From Lysobacter sp. Root76 (GTDB lineage: Bacteria > Pseudomonadota > Gammaproteobacteria > Xanthomonadales > Xanthomonadaceae): a stretch of 64,000 bases of DNA. Below are positions 1-8,130 of the stretch, piece by piece. A program made the position numbers and the translations under genes. Positions within the stretch are counted from its first letter, which is position 1. Each line of letters opens with the position of its first letter. A model generated the notes under the pieces. That model had not been told where the DNA came from and did not search any database. It saw only the letters and a list, made by a program, of their open reading frames with translations. The stretch is taken from the NCBI RefSeq assembly GCF_001428685.1, contig NZ_LMIK01000001.1:104550-168549 (forward strand), given 5' to 3'.

Positions 1-3000
1 CCGGCCGAACTCAGGCGATGGCTGCTGCCGGGATAGGTGAACGCGGTGGTGATGCCGCCGTGCAGCAGGCTGGTGCGGTTGCCGGTGGCGTCGTAGGTAT
101 AGGTCTCGATCGGCGTACTACTCGGGCCGTCGCGCAGGATGGTCAGGCGGCCGAGGTTGTCGTAGTCGTAGCGCGACAGAAACGCGCTTTGCAGGCCGTC
201 CTTGAGTTCGGTCAACTGACCGGCGTGGTCGTAGCCGTAATGCAGCGACAGGCCGCCGCTGGCGTTGTCCTGGATCGTCTGGACGCGGTAGTCCAAGTCG
301 TGGCTACGCGACAGGCTGCGGCCGTTACCGTAGGTCCAGCCGACCGCGGGGCCGAACGGGGCGTAGCCGGCCTGGTTGAGCAGCACGGTGCGGCTGCCGC
401 CGTTCGGCGTGACGCCGACCTCGGTGATGCGGCCCAGGGCGTTGCGCACGTAGTCGACCAACGCGCCATCCGGGTAGGTCACGGCCTGCAGATCACCCGC
501 TGCGGTGTAGGCATAGCTCACCGCGAAAAGTTGGCCGCCGATCAACTGCGTCTTACGCGTGACCTGACCGAAGCGGTTGTAGCAGTAGCGCTGTTGCACG
601 CCAAAGCGGCTGGAGCCGGTCAGGCGCCCTTGCGCGAAGCCCTCACCCGCGCCGCAAATGGCGTTGACAGTGTCGTACTGGTAGACGATGTCGTTGCCGC
701 CGCTGGTGGCCAGCATCGACACCGAGGTCAGCCGATTGAGCGCGTCGTAGTCGTAGGTGTGCGCCTGGCTGTCGTTGGCGTCGAGGCGGCTGTCGAGGTT
801 GCCGGCGCTGTCGTAGCCGTACTGGGTCAGGCCGGTGTCGGGGCTGGTAAGCGCGGTGACGTCGCCGAAGCCGTTGTAGGCGTAGCCGGTGTTCAAACCC
901 TTGGGATCGGTGACCTGGGTGACCTGATCCAGGGCGTCGTACTGGTACAGGGTTTCGGCGGCGATGCCGCCCGGGTCCTGGACGGTGCGCGAGACGCGGT
1001 TGAGCGGGTCGAAGTCGTGGTCGACCACACGGCTGAGCGGGTCGGTGACCAAGTTGGGGTTGCCGTCGGCGTCATAGGTGGTGCCGGTGATGTGGTTGCC
1101 GGCATCCTTGTGCTGCGTCTGCTCGCCCAGGCTGTTGAAGGCGCGGCCGAGCTGGCGGCGCAGCACGGCGCCGCTGTCCTTGGTTTCTTCCTGGGTGCGG
1201 TTGCCGGCGGCGTCCAGGGTGTAGTGAATGGTGTTGCCGGCGTTGTCGGCGACGTCGGTCAGGCGCTGGGCGGCGTCGTAGGTGAACACGACATAGCGGC
1301 CGTCGGGCTGGGTCAGGCGCTGGACCAGGCCGGTGGGCTCGTAGATCGCGGAGGTGATCCGGTCATCCGTCTCGCTGCCGGCGTTGGGGCCGCGGACCTT
1401 GGTGGCGGTCAGCCAGCCGCGCGGGTGGTACTCGTAGTCGGTGACGACGTCGGACATGTCCTTGACCGACAGCACACGGCCCTGGGCGTCGTACTGCAGC
1501 ACTTCGGTGACCTGCCCCAGCGCGTTGGTGGTCTTCCACAGGTCGCCCTTGCGGTGCGGGCAAGTGGCGGGGGCGGACGCGCAGCCGGCGTCGTCGCTGG
1601 GGTAATAGGCGTAGGTCGTGACGTCGCTGACATCGGTGCGCGGGCCGTCGATGGACTTGAGCAGGCCCAGCAGCGGGCAGGTGCTGTTGCTGGCGGCGAC
1701 GTCGGCGGCTTCGCAGTAGGCGTAGGCCGTGGTGCGGGTGGCGTTATTGCTGGTGTCGCGCACCGTGACCGAGGTCGGTTGCTGGCGTGCGTTACGGGTG
1801 ATGCGGGTTTCGCGATTGCCGACCAACGTCATCAGCACGCGGTTGGTCGCCAGCTCGGTGCGCTGCTCGGTGGTGCGCGCCTGCGCGGTGCCCTGGGCCT
1901 CGGTGACGGTGTGCTTGCGCACGGTCAGGCCGGACGGCGTGTCGGTGAGTTCGGCGTACTCGTGCTTGGTCACCGTGCCGTTGCGGTCGGTGACGGTGTC
2001 GAGGCGGCGGCGGAAGTCGGTGGACTCGGGGTAGTAGGTGTAGCTGAGGGTAGTGGCGCCGTTGTTGACGGAGGCGACCTTCTTCGGGGCGCCGCTGGGC
2101 GGGGCTGCGGTGAAGGTGTAGGTGTTGGTGCGCTGGAGTGGATTGGTGACGGTGGCCGTGCCCGAGGGGTCGTAGTCCAGCAAGGTCGGGGCGCCCACCA
2201 GATCGCCGCGCACGCTGTAGTCCGCACGCGCCTTGGCGTCGTAGTCGTAGGTGCTCAGACGGCGGTTGTCTTCGGCCGTGATGCCGGTGAGCAGTGCCGG
2301 GAACGACGCCGATGCGTAGTGGTAACGCAGCTGTGCGCCGCCGCTGTAGGTCGCCGTCTCGACCTGCCCGGCCGCGGTATAGGCATAGCTCGCCAGCACG
2401 GTGCCGGCGGAACTGATCGACGCGACCGGCGCATTGCCCTTGTTCGAGGCGTAGGCGAAATCGAGCGTGCGCCCGCTGCTGTGGGTCAGCGTGGTCAACC
2501 GCTGCAGGCTGTCGTAGGCATAGCTCAGCGTGGAGCCGTCGTCGTAGCGCTGCTGCAGCAGGCGGCCGTCGGCATCGAAGCTCAGCACGCGGTCGGCGCG
2601 GTACAGCGTCCACTGCGCGCCGGCGGCGACCAGACGATCGCCGCTGCCATCGCTGGCCTCGTAGGCCGCGCCCACAGGCTTGAACGGCGTGTGCACCCCG
2701 TTCTCGTCGACCAGACCGTAGTGCAAGGTCGAATTGCCGCTGAGCGGATCGGTGCCGATGGTCAGACGGATGTTGTGCGAGTGCGTCCAACCGTTGCCGA
2801 AGCCGCCGCCCGCGGACGAACCGGTGGAGTTGTAGCGGCGCTGGAACGACACCCAGCCCAGGTCGAAGTCGCGCGTGGCCTCGGTCTTGTTACCGCTGCC
2901 CGGCTGGCAGTCCTCTTCGTTCGGGCACATGCGCACCGGCGCGCTGGCATAGGTCATCTCCGACCCAGGCACGCCGGCGCAGGCCTGCTTGGCCGCGCTC

Positions 3001-3617
3001 CAGGCATGCACGGTGATGTTCGGGCACTGGATCGAACGGTTGCGCAAGATCGAGCCGTTCTCGTTCGTACTGGTGCAATTGCCGGGCGAGCCGACCGCAT
3101 AGCTGGCCGTGTAGGCGGTGTTCTCGTTCAGGCTCTGCCCATTGTCCCAACTGCTGTCCACCTGCCAGTTCGGCGACACGGTCACGACGGTGGACGCCGG
3201 GCAGCCCTGCCCCACGCTTTCCGCATCCAGGCGCTGCGTGATCTGGTCCACGACCATCTGCAAGGTCGCGTTCGGCTGCTGCGGGTCGAGCAGGGTGTGA
3301 TGGCTCCACTCGCCTACTACCGGCGGCACGCGTTCGAACTCGTACTGGTAGATCGTGCGGTCGTCCAGCACGGTCTGCTGGGTCACTTCGAAACTGAAGG
3401 GGCCATAGGGCAGCGAGAAATCATGCAGGCTTTCCATGTCCTGCTGCACGGCGCGCTCGGTGGCGTGCGGGCCGTTGAACGCCCAGTCGCTGACCCAGAC
3501 CTGCCCGATTTCCTGCGCCGAGGCGGCGCCAGCCAGCAGCGACAAACACCCGAGTGCGACGGCCGCCCAGCGCGTACGCGCGGCGGTGCGGTGGCGGTTC
3601 AATCCTTCGTAACCCAT
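1..3617 (-). CDS. Secreted RHS/YD-repeat protein, C-terminus outside window
   Basis: The frame is open from the ATG at 3617 to the left edge, giving at least 1205 residues; the C-terminus, where RHS proteins carry their variable effector tip, is not visible. Residues 1-34 form a Sec-type signal peptide (basic start, hydrophobic core, cut near ASA-Q). A segment FDLGWVSFQRRYNST follows, typical of the region before the repeats, then many YD repeats such as YDSLQRLTTL, YDADGNPNLV and YDALNRLTSV, which build the hollow RHS shell in characterised family members. The start is supported by AAAAAGGGGA just upstream. A signal peptide suggests envelope or secreted placement rather than T6SS loading, but this is inference. 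The toxin or other tip domain and any immunity gene would lie left of position 1. Confidence 0.9.
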   Translation of the reverse strand, partial: MGYEGLNRHRTAARTRWAAVALGCLSLLAGAASAQEIGQVWVSDWAFNGPHATERAVQQDMESLHDFSLPYGPFSFEVTQQTVLDDRTIYQYEFERVPPVVGEWSHHTLLDPQQPNATLQMVVDQITQRLDAESVGQGCPASTVVTVSPNWQVDSSWDNGQSLNENTAYTASYAVGSPGNCTSTNENGSILRNRSIQCPNITVHAWSAAKQACAGVPGSEMTYASAPVRMCPNEEDCQPGSGNKTEATRDFDLGWVSFQRRYNSTGSSAGGGFGNGWTHSHNIRLTIGTDPLSGNSTLHYGLVDENGVHTPFKPVGAAYEASDGSGDRLVAAGAQWTLYRADRVLSFDADGRLLQQRYDDGSTLSYAYDSLQRLTTLTHSSGRTLDFAYASNKGNAPVASISSAGTVLASYAYTAAGQVETATYSGGAQLRYHYASASFPALLTGITAEDNRRLSTYDYDAKARADYSVRGDLVGAPTLLDYDPSGTATVTNPLQRTNTYTFTAAPPSGAPKKVASVNNGATTLSYTYYPESTDFRRRLDTVTDRNGTVTKHEYAELTDTPSGLTVRKHTVTEAQGTAQARTTEQRTELATNRVLMTLVGNRETRITRNARQQPTSVTVRDTSNNATRTTAYAYCEAADVAASNSTCPLLGLLKSIDGPRTDVSDVTTYAYYPSDDAGCASAPATCPHRKGDLWKTTNALGQVTEVLQYDAQGRVLSVKDMSDVVTDYEYHPRGWLTATKVRGPNAGSETDDRITSAIYEPTGLVQRLTQPDGRYVVFTYDAAQRLTDVADNAGNTIHYTLDAAGNRTQEETKDSGAVLRRQLGRAFNSLGEQTQHKDAGNHITGTTYDADGNPNLVTDPLSRVVDHDFDPLNRVSRTVQDPGGIAAETLYQYDALDQVTQVTDPKGLNTGYAYNGFGDVTALTSPDTGLTQYGYDSAGNLDSRLDANDSQAHTYDYDALNRLTSVSMLATSGGNDIVYQYDTVNAICGAGEGFAQGRLTGSSRFGVQQRYCYNRFGQVTRKTQLIGGQLFAVSYAYTAAGDLQAVTYPDGALVDYVRNALGRITEVGVTPNGGSRTVLLNQAGYAPFGPAVGWTYGNGRSLSRSHDLDYRVQTIQDNASGGLSLHYGYDHAGQLTELKDGLQSAFLSRYDYDNLGRLTILRDGPSSTPIETYTYDATGNRTSLLHGGITTAFTYPGSSHRLSSA

Positions 3618-3991
3618 ACCATCCCCTTTTTCGAGTTGTCTGCGCCGGCCTAGCGGACGGCGCGGGTGTTGCCTACGTACGGCACCGGGCCGCACGCACG
3701 AATGCATTACACGACGACCCCGTCGCCCGGACTGCGACAGGTTGAGCGCGAAATCGGACAGCGCCGAGACAGGCGCACGACGGACGCGCGACCCGCGGCG
3801 AATCGTTGCGATGGGGCCGACGGCGAACGGCCGGCCGATCCACATTCCATATGCATCACTGCTTTGCTCCCCTGTGGGCTGCAGCGGTTCCTTGCGTCGC
3901 CGCGGACGGAAGAGTCCGGGAGCGACGTGGGGCCAGCTTCAAGGAGCACCGACTGCGCCGTCAAGTGCCGCGCCCAAGCTTCGAACCTGCT
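3618..3991. other. Intergenic region without a supported gene
   Basis: About 370 bases between the RHS start and the last small frame of the accessory segment. The only open frames are short, mutually overlapping and lack ribosome sites. The SD-like AAGGGGA for the RHS gene lies at the left end. No tRNA, attachment-site copy or clear terminator was recognised. The left edge of the accessory segment probably falls somewhere here. Confidence 0.5.
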
Positions 3992-4213
3992 TTAAGTGTG
4001 CCGGCAGGCGTCGGGGCGCCCGGCATCGCAAACGACAGTTGCGCCGATACGTGCGTGGCAAATAACGACGATGCGATGTCCGTTGTCGTCCGGTTCGCGC
4101 CCCACAAAGGTGGCTGCGCCAATTGCCGCATCCAACGCACCAGAGAACGCGACCGTTTGCGGCAACTCCGAACCTCGATCCCCAATGCCTGAGAGCCGTG
4201 TAAGCAGTCGCAT
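3992..4213 (-). CDS. Small hypothetical protein (73 aa) coupled to capsid-like gene
   Basis: The ATG at 4213 overlaps the TAA of the upstream 310-residue gene as TAATG, a usual arrangement for translational coupling. The 73-residue product starts MRLLTRLSGIGDRGSE and has no signal peptide, membrane segment or motif I recognise. Codon use resembles the neighbouring accessory gene more than the host genes. Support is mainly positional; other frames are also open across this stretch, so it could be spurious. Confidence 0.35.
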   Translation of the reverse strand: MRLLTRLSGIGDRGSELPQTVAFSGALDAAIGAATFVGREPDDNGHRIVVICHARIGATVVCDAGRPDACRHT

Positions 4214-5145
4214 TAGGCGACGATCCAGAACTTATTCGGATCATTGACGATTGGCAGCATGCTCGCCCAAGCGATGACTGAGAGGTTGCCGGCATTGCCG
4301 ATGCGCTCGAACATGACAGTCACGTCATCTTTCACAACAACCGAGGCGCGGTTGAATGCACCTGCAATGGTTCCTGCCATATCAGCGGTAAGTTCCGCAG
4401 GAACGCCGGATGCGCGGAGAACACCATCGTGGGCAATCGCGGCGCCCGCGCCGCTTGTCAGAGCGCGAAGGTCGCCAACCATGAGCCCCTCAGCAGCTGC
4501 CTTGCCGAGCGTGAAAGGTGACAGCGACATGCCGCTTAGAGCGGACAACAGGACTTCATCGGCCGCGCGCGCCAGGCCCAGCGTTATCGTCGCCAGCACC
4601 TGCGCGCAAAGCTCGTCGGGGTTCGAATATTTGCGACGGTCGCTGCGCGAAATTTCGAAGCGGACCGCTTTTGCGACCCCTAGATTCCAATCAATAGCCG
4701 ACGACTGGATCGGGAGCGGTGTAGTCGGCACAGTCCCTCCCTCCTCGACGTCTACTGTGGAGAAAACGGCGAGTTCGATGCTCCGAACATGGCCTGGCAC
4801 ATGCTCCAGCGCCACTTGTCCCGTCTTGCCGACTGCGTGCGCCTTTGTGGCTTCCGGATAGATGACGATATGGGCGCCTGCATTCGCGACGCGGGAGTTC
4901 GCAATAACGACCGAATCAAGTCGGATCTCGTCACTTGAAGGCGCGGCGTTCGGCGTGCGACGAAGTCGACCGTCTTTGTCGAAGAGCCCCGTAAGGCTAT
5001 CTGTGCTCAGGCACATGAGAGCAGAGCGAGCAGCCGAAGTCGGGATGTAAACCGTTGGCTCCTGCATTCCTACAGGGGTATGGGCACGGAACGCCTGAGC
5101 GGTCGTGGCCTCGGCCATCAAATTGCGAATCTTTTCCTGCAGCAT
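4213..5145 (-). CDS. Putative phage major-capsid-like protein (HK97-fold style)
   Basis: The 310-residue product has no signal peptide. Its layout resembles HK97-type major capsid proteins: an N-terminal helical stretch, a central part with GVAKAVRFEISRSDRRKY followed by an amphipathic helix (PDELCAQVLATITLGLARAADE), then an Ala/Gly-rich segment and a beta-rich C-terminus (VVVKDDVTVMFERIGNAGN ... ASMLPIVNDPNKFWIV). The length suits a small capsid protein. This is a fold impression from sequence pattern, not a firm family match. No portal, terminase, protease or tail gene is nearby, so if it is a capsid protein it is isolated, as in a satellite or remnant. The start ATG has only a weak GAGACC upstream. 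GC is lower than in flanking host genes. Confidence 0.5.
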   Translation of the reverse strand: MLQEKIRNLMAEATTAQAFRAHTPVGMQEPTVYIPTSAARSALMCLSTDSLTGLFDKDGRLRRTPNAAPSSDEIRLDSVVIANSRVANAGAHIVIYPEATKAHAVGKTGQVALEHVPGHVRSIELAVFSTVDVEEGGTVPTTPLPIQSSAIDWNLGVAKAVRFEISRSDRRKYSNPDELCAQVLATITLGLARAADEVLLSALSGMSLSPFTLGKAAAEGLMVGDLRALTSGAGAAIAHDGVLRASGVPAELTADMAGTIAGAFNRASVVVKDDVTVMFERIGNAGNLSVIAWASMLPIVNDPNKFWIVA

Positions 5146-5157
5146 TGGTATCAGGTC

Positions 5158-5322
5158 TCAAGTGGTGTGGCGGTAACCGCCGTCCGGGTAATGGCTTGCG
5201 AGCCATGCTTCCTTTGCCGCTCGCAACCCTTCCCAGCTCGATCCCGAGTACACAAGGTGCCGACTGCCATCAGGCGCAATCATCGTGTAGTGGATTTCCA
5301 AGGCTGAGGACTCGTCGTGCAT
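5158..5322 (-). CDS. Small hypothetical protein (54 aa)
   Basis: A 54-codon frame, ATG at 5322 and TGA at 5158-5160, sits 12 bases upstream of the capsid-like gene on the same strand. The product begins MHDESSALEIHYTMIAPDGS and ends YPDGGYRHTT; it is polar, with a predicted beta hairpin then a helix (WEGLRAAKEAWLAS). The compact, soluble-looking composition and tight spacing argue for a real gene. There is no good Shine-Dalgarno sequence, and an in-frame TGA lies a short way upstream, so no longer form is possible. Function unknown. Confidence 0.4.
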   Translation of the reverse strand: MHDESSALEIHYTMIAPDGSRHLVYSGSSWEGLRAAKEAWLASHYPDGGYRHTT

Positions 5323-5375
5323 GCGGGGCTCTGGGCGGCTCTGTGGGGCAAATCTTCGGCGTCAATTGCTGCCGC

Positions 5376-5434
5376 TTCCATTGCCGAAATGTCCGCCATG
5401 CAGGGAGCCCATTCCATTGGCGGAATGTCCGCCA
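5376..5434 (+). repeat. Two direct 23-bp repeats, family TTCCATTGssGrAATGTCCG
   Basis: Copies at 5376-5398 and 5412-5434, both ending CGCCA, match at 21 of 23 bases with starts 36 bp apart. Each carries a partial internal palindrome (TTCCattggcGGAA in the second). Related copies occur at 8022-8039 (minus) and 8441-8460 (plus), so this is a family confined to the accessory segment. They lie between the divergent minus-strand capsid-like group and the plus-strand HEPN gene, a fitting place for operators. Confidence 0.7.
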
Positions 5435-5500
5435 GAGCCAGGAGAGGTCCTCTCGATGGGGTTCATGGACTGATGGCTGGCCTCTCGGCTAAGGCGGTAG

Positions 5501-6400
5501 ATGGCCGACAGAAACAACAAACCCATTTTTGACGGGCACGCACAATGCGAACTAGGCGGTGTCGCCGACCCCACAGGCCTACCCCGCCAGGGAAGGACCC
5601 AGGCATCATGGGTACGGGCAATCGGTGATGGATCAGGAATGAATATCGACGACCTAAAGACCCACAAGTTCGTTACTGAGTGCTGGAACGACTCAATGGG
5701 CATGCGGCGCAAGCATAAGGAGCTCGGCATCGACCCGATGTCAGACAGCGTTAATGAACTTGAGTTCTATACATATCGAGTGGGTCACGCCCTGGCGCAC
5801 CTATTAACCTGGATCGAACAGCTCCAAGAGGCACCGACTTACCTCGCAGACTTCAACTACTCTGGGAAAGCCCGGAAGAGCGGCATCACCAGAGCACGGT
5901 ATCTCCTATACACCGTGGAAAACTACCTAATTCGCCTGCAGTCGATATACGACAGATGCTTGCAGCTAACGAATTGCGTATTCCACCTTTGCATTGAAGA
6001 CTCGAACGTCGGGCATTCCCTGGTTGTCAGCAACCTGCAGGTATCCCGGACTGACATTCCGTCGCACCTAAAGCGAGTCAGGAAGGCTGTTGCCGGAAAG
6101 CAGAGCGATAGGAACAAGATCGTTCACCAGGCTTCCTACCAAGAAAAGGAGCTTGACCGCCTGCTTCTCTTCTACATCTACGACGAGTCAACCTGGGACG
6201 AAGCTCAGTCGGGCACCCCATTCAAGAACCTGGCAATCATGCGGAGCCAACTGCTGCGCAAGGTTGTCGCGGAAAAGCGCAGTGAATTCGAGGCAATTAA
6301 TACTGAACTGTTCGAAGCCATTGGGCTCCTGCTCGACAAGTTTCTTCCGCACTATCGAAAGCACGTAAAAAAGGTGTCCACTTATGTTTCCGCCACCTAG
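5501..6400 (+). CDS. HEPN-domain protein (Cthe_2314-like), putative RNase
   Basis: The 299-residue product is strongly helical. Near its C-terminal third it carries RNKIVH (R204, H209), the Rx4H motif of HEPN proteins, followed by QASYQEKELDRLLLF, a layout like the Cthe_2314-type HEPN family. HEPN proteins are often metal-independent RNases in toxin-antitoxin or anti-phage systems; RNase activity here is inference. The ATG at 5501 has AAGGCGG about 6 bases upstream; a second candidate ATG at 5639 begins MNIDDLKTHK. It is the only plus-strand gene in the segment and uses many A/T-ending codons (ATA, TTA, AAT), unlike host genes, which points to horizontal transfer. No obvious MNT-type or other antitoxin partner is adjacent. 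Confidence 0.65.
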   Translation: MADRNNKPIFDGHAQCELGGVADPTGLPRQGRTQASWVRAIGDGSGMNIDDLKTHKFVTECWNDSMGMRRKHKELGIDPMSDSVNELEFYTYRVGHALAHLLTWIEQLQEAPTYLADFNYSGKARKSGITRARYLLYTVENYLIRLQSIYDRCLQLTNCVFHLCIEDSNVGHSLVVSNLQVSRTDIPSHLKRVRKAVAGKQSDRNKIVHQASYQEKELDRLLLFYIYDESTWDEAQSGTPFKNLAIMRSQLLRKVVAEKRSEFEAINTELFEAIGLLLDKFLPHYRKHVKKVSTYVSAT

Positions 6401-6438
6401 ACGCTCAGTCCCTATGTCCCGACCGCTTTAGTCCGTCC

Positions 6439-6519
6439 GTCCGGTTGCCTATAGGCAAACCGGACAAACCGGACACGACAAATCGGGAAAACCGGACGTA
6501 AACCGGACTCAAACCGGAC
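6439..6519. repeat. Iteron-like array: five AAACCGGAC nonamers plus inverted copy
   Basis: Exact AAACCGGAC occurs at 6457-6465, 6466-6474, 6489-6497, 6500-6508 and 6511-6519. The last three start 11 bp apart, about one helical turn. An inverted, nearly complete copy (GTCCGGTT, 6439-6446) and the spacer GCCTATAGGC make a palindrome with the first nonamer. The array abuts and slightly enters the 3' end of the RepA-like helicase gene, whose last codons CGT CCG GTT TGA are part of the final repeat. Directly repeated sites beside a replication gene are the usual form of a plasmid or phage replication origin; a terminator or operator role for the palindrome is also possible. Confidence 0.7.
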
Positions 6520-7726
6520 GCTCGTCGACCAGGCTGACGTAATCACCAAACTCGATGTCGATGCGGCCGGCGTCCTTGAGTGTGTTCCGCAGGTCATAGA
6601 AGCGCTTTCTGTCTACGCCGTTCTCGGCTAGACGATCCCGCCATTCTTCAAGCTTCACGCGGGCCGCATTAGCGTCAAACCCTCCGCGCTCTAGCCTGGC
6701 GCGGCGCTCGTCAAATAGTTCCGCCAGGATTGAAAGCGCGAGAGTTTGATTCCGGCCGCGCCCAGTCTTTCCTGCCTTAGCTGGCGCGACATGGGGCACA
6801 CTCCAAAGAGCCGCGCTTGTGATGGGCTTTCCCTCGTCATCGGTTAGCCCATCAAGGGTCACCGTTTCCAGCTTGAAAGCCAGCGGCGCGGGCTGCTCAG
6901 CGTCCTTCATCTTGGTGGCGTCGATCCGCACGACGCCAGATTCGTCCTTCGTGAGGGCGTATTCCGCGTCCAAAGCGCCTTTAAGTGCCGTGCTACCGCG
7001 CGCCCTCGATTTGTCGGCGTGGCCGGAGTGGTGAACGATCAGAACGGTGGCTCGCCATTTCGCCCTAAGGAACGCATCCAGGTTTGCGATGAACGACCCC
7101 ATGTCTTGCGCGCTGTTCTCGTCGGCGCCGCCGAAGTTGCGGGCTAGAGTGTCAATGACGATTAGCGCTGGCTTGTGACCCGTCACAGCTTCCAGCCCCC
7201 CAACCGCGTTGGCGACCTCTGCCGCCGCTGCTGCACTGCAAAGCTGAGCCGGACGCTGGCTAACGAACAGTGGTGCCCCGGCCAGGGGAATGCTGTTGTG
7301 CTGCGACCAAGCGACAAAACGACGGGCTAGGCCGTTCTGACCCTCGCCAGCGATGTAGAAAACCGCGCCCTGCGTGGTTTTGTTGCCATGCCAGGATGTT
7401 CCGGTCGCAATACAACAGGCCAGGTCGATCGCGGCAAACGACTTGCCGCAACCAGGATCGCCGAACATAAGCGCCAGCGAGTCAGCTTCGACATAGTTGC
7501 GAACTAACCAGGCGACCGGCTTTAGCCCGTCGCCGATCATGTCCCCAATCAGCGTGAACCCGAAGCCAGCCGCCGGCTTGTCTACTACCGGCGGCCGGAC
7601 TTGCGGTAGATGCGGCGCAGCCAATTTCGCAAGCCGCGACGCTCGCTGCTCGTTCAAGTGTCGAAAATATGCTTGCCACTGAGGGACATTCTCCGTGAGC
7701 GTGTACTCACCTGGGGTAGCCGTCAC
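6509..7726 (-). CDS. RepA-like AAA/RecA-fold replicative helicase
   Basis: The GTG at 7726 overlaps the TGA of the upstream gene (GTGA), giving 405 residues; an upstream in-frame ATG at 7825 would overlap that gene by about 100 bases and is less likely. Walker A is GDPGCGKS (89-96), Walker B ALIVIDT (187-193), followed by VHHSGH (231-236) and RARGSTALKGALD (241-253). This set is typical of hexameric RepA-type helicases of the RSF1010 kind and of the AAA ATPases common in small phages and satellites. The C-terminal 100 residues look like a winged-helix region (RKRFYDLRNTLKDAGRI). It likely unwinds the element's DNA at the adjacent iteron array; no primase domain was seen. It closes a three-gene operon starting with the AlpA-like gene. 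Confidence 0.8.
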   Translation of the reverse strand: MTATPGEYTLTENVPQWQAYFRHLNEQRASRLAKLAAPHLPQVRPPVVDKPAAGFGFTLIGDMIGDGLKPVAWLVRNYVEADSLALMFGDPGCGKSFAAIDLACCIATGTSWHGNKTTQGAVFYIAGEGQNGLARRFVAWSQHNSIPLAGAPLFVSQRPAQLCSAAAAAEVANAVGGLEAVTGHKPALIVIDTLARNFGGADENSAQDMGSFIANLDAFLRAKWRATVLIVHHSGHADKSRARGSTALKGALDAEYALTKDESGVVRIDATKMKDAEQPAPLAFKLETVTLDGLTDDEGKPITSAALWSVPHVAPAKAGKTGRGRNQTLALSILAELFDERRARLERGGFDANAARVKLEEWRDRLAENGVDRKRFYDLRNTLKDAGRIDIEFGDYVSLVDERPV

Positions 7727-8130
7727 CGCTGAAGCTCCATTGCATCCAGCACCATGCGAACTGCATCCAGCTCGTTGAACTCGAATGGAGGCGGGCAATT
7801 CGGCAACATGGCGAAGCGTTCCCATTGCCGAGCCATATGCCGCGTGTGGGCGAACACGTCGTCAACGGACATTTCTCGCAGCCCTGCCCGCACCGTTCGC
7901 CAGGCCGCTTCCATCCTGCGCGCCTCCAGAGCGCCGAGTGTCAGCTGCCTATCTCGCCAGCGGGGTGCTATCACCAAGCGACTAAGGAATCGATGCTCGA
8001 TGCGGAATGGTCGAAGCGGAAGCGGACATTTCCGCAATGACGCGCTTGCCAACTGCTCCCTAGCATTGGCGTCGCTCTCGGTGTTTTCCTTGGCCCCGGC
8101 CCCCAAGCCGGGGCTTTTCTTTGTCCTCAC
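7723..8130 (-). CDS. Hypothetical protein (135 aa) in helicase operon
   Basis: The GTG at 8130 overlaps the TGA of the upstream regulator gene by four bases, and its own stop overlaps the helicase GTG the same way, so three genes are chained by GTGA junctions. The C-terminal 75 residues (from about MEAAWRTVRAGLREMSVDD) look helical and soluble, with HMARQWERFAML and a conserved-looking acidic end. The N-terminal 30 codons cover a plus-strand terminator-like hairpin and read as low-complexity, so translation may begin at a downstream start. No family recognised. Confidence 0.55.
   Translation of the reverse strand: MRTKKSPGLGAGAKENTESDANAREQLASASLRKCPLPLRPFRIEHRFLSRLVIAPRWRDRQLTLGALEARRMEAAWRTVRAGLREMSVDDVFAHTRHMARQWERFAMLPNCPPPFEFNELDAVRMVLDAMELQR
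8022..8039 (-). repeat. Third copy of the CATTGssGrAATGTCCG repeat
   Basis: Read on the minus strand, this 18-base stretch is CATTGCGGAAATGTCCGC, one mismatch from the core of the copy at 5376-5398. It lies inside the 135-residue gene of the helicase operon. Confidence 0.55.
8093..8122 (+). terminator. Terminator-like hairpin facing against the helicase operon
   Basis: GCCCCGGC (8093-8100), loop CCCCAA, GCCGGGGC (8107-8114), then TTTTCTTT on the plus strand. The shape is that of a Rho-independent terminator for plus-strand transcription, yet it lies inside the first codons of a minus-strand gene. It might stop antisense transcripts, or be a chance GC-rich hairpin. Confidence 0.45.

Noticed and set aside
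18-3653. 1211-codon open frame on the plus strand
   Set aside because: It is antisense to the RHS gene; its product is a Val/Gly/Ala/Arg-rich low-complexity string with no domain, and the minus-strand frame has clear YD repeats and a signal peptide.
3618-4300. Second copy of the ssrA 3' end as an attachment site
   Set aside because: No match to the T-arm or acceptor sequence of ssrA was found here, and the ssrA terminator is still next to the gene.
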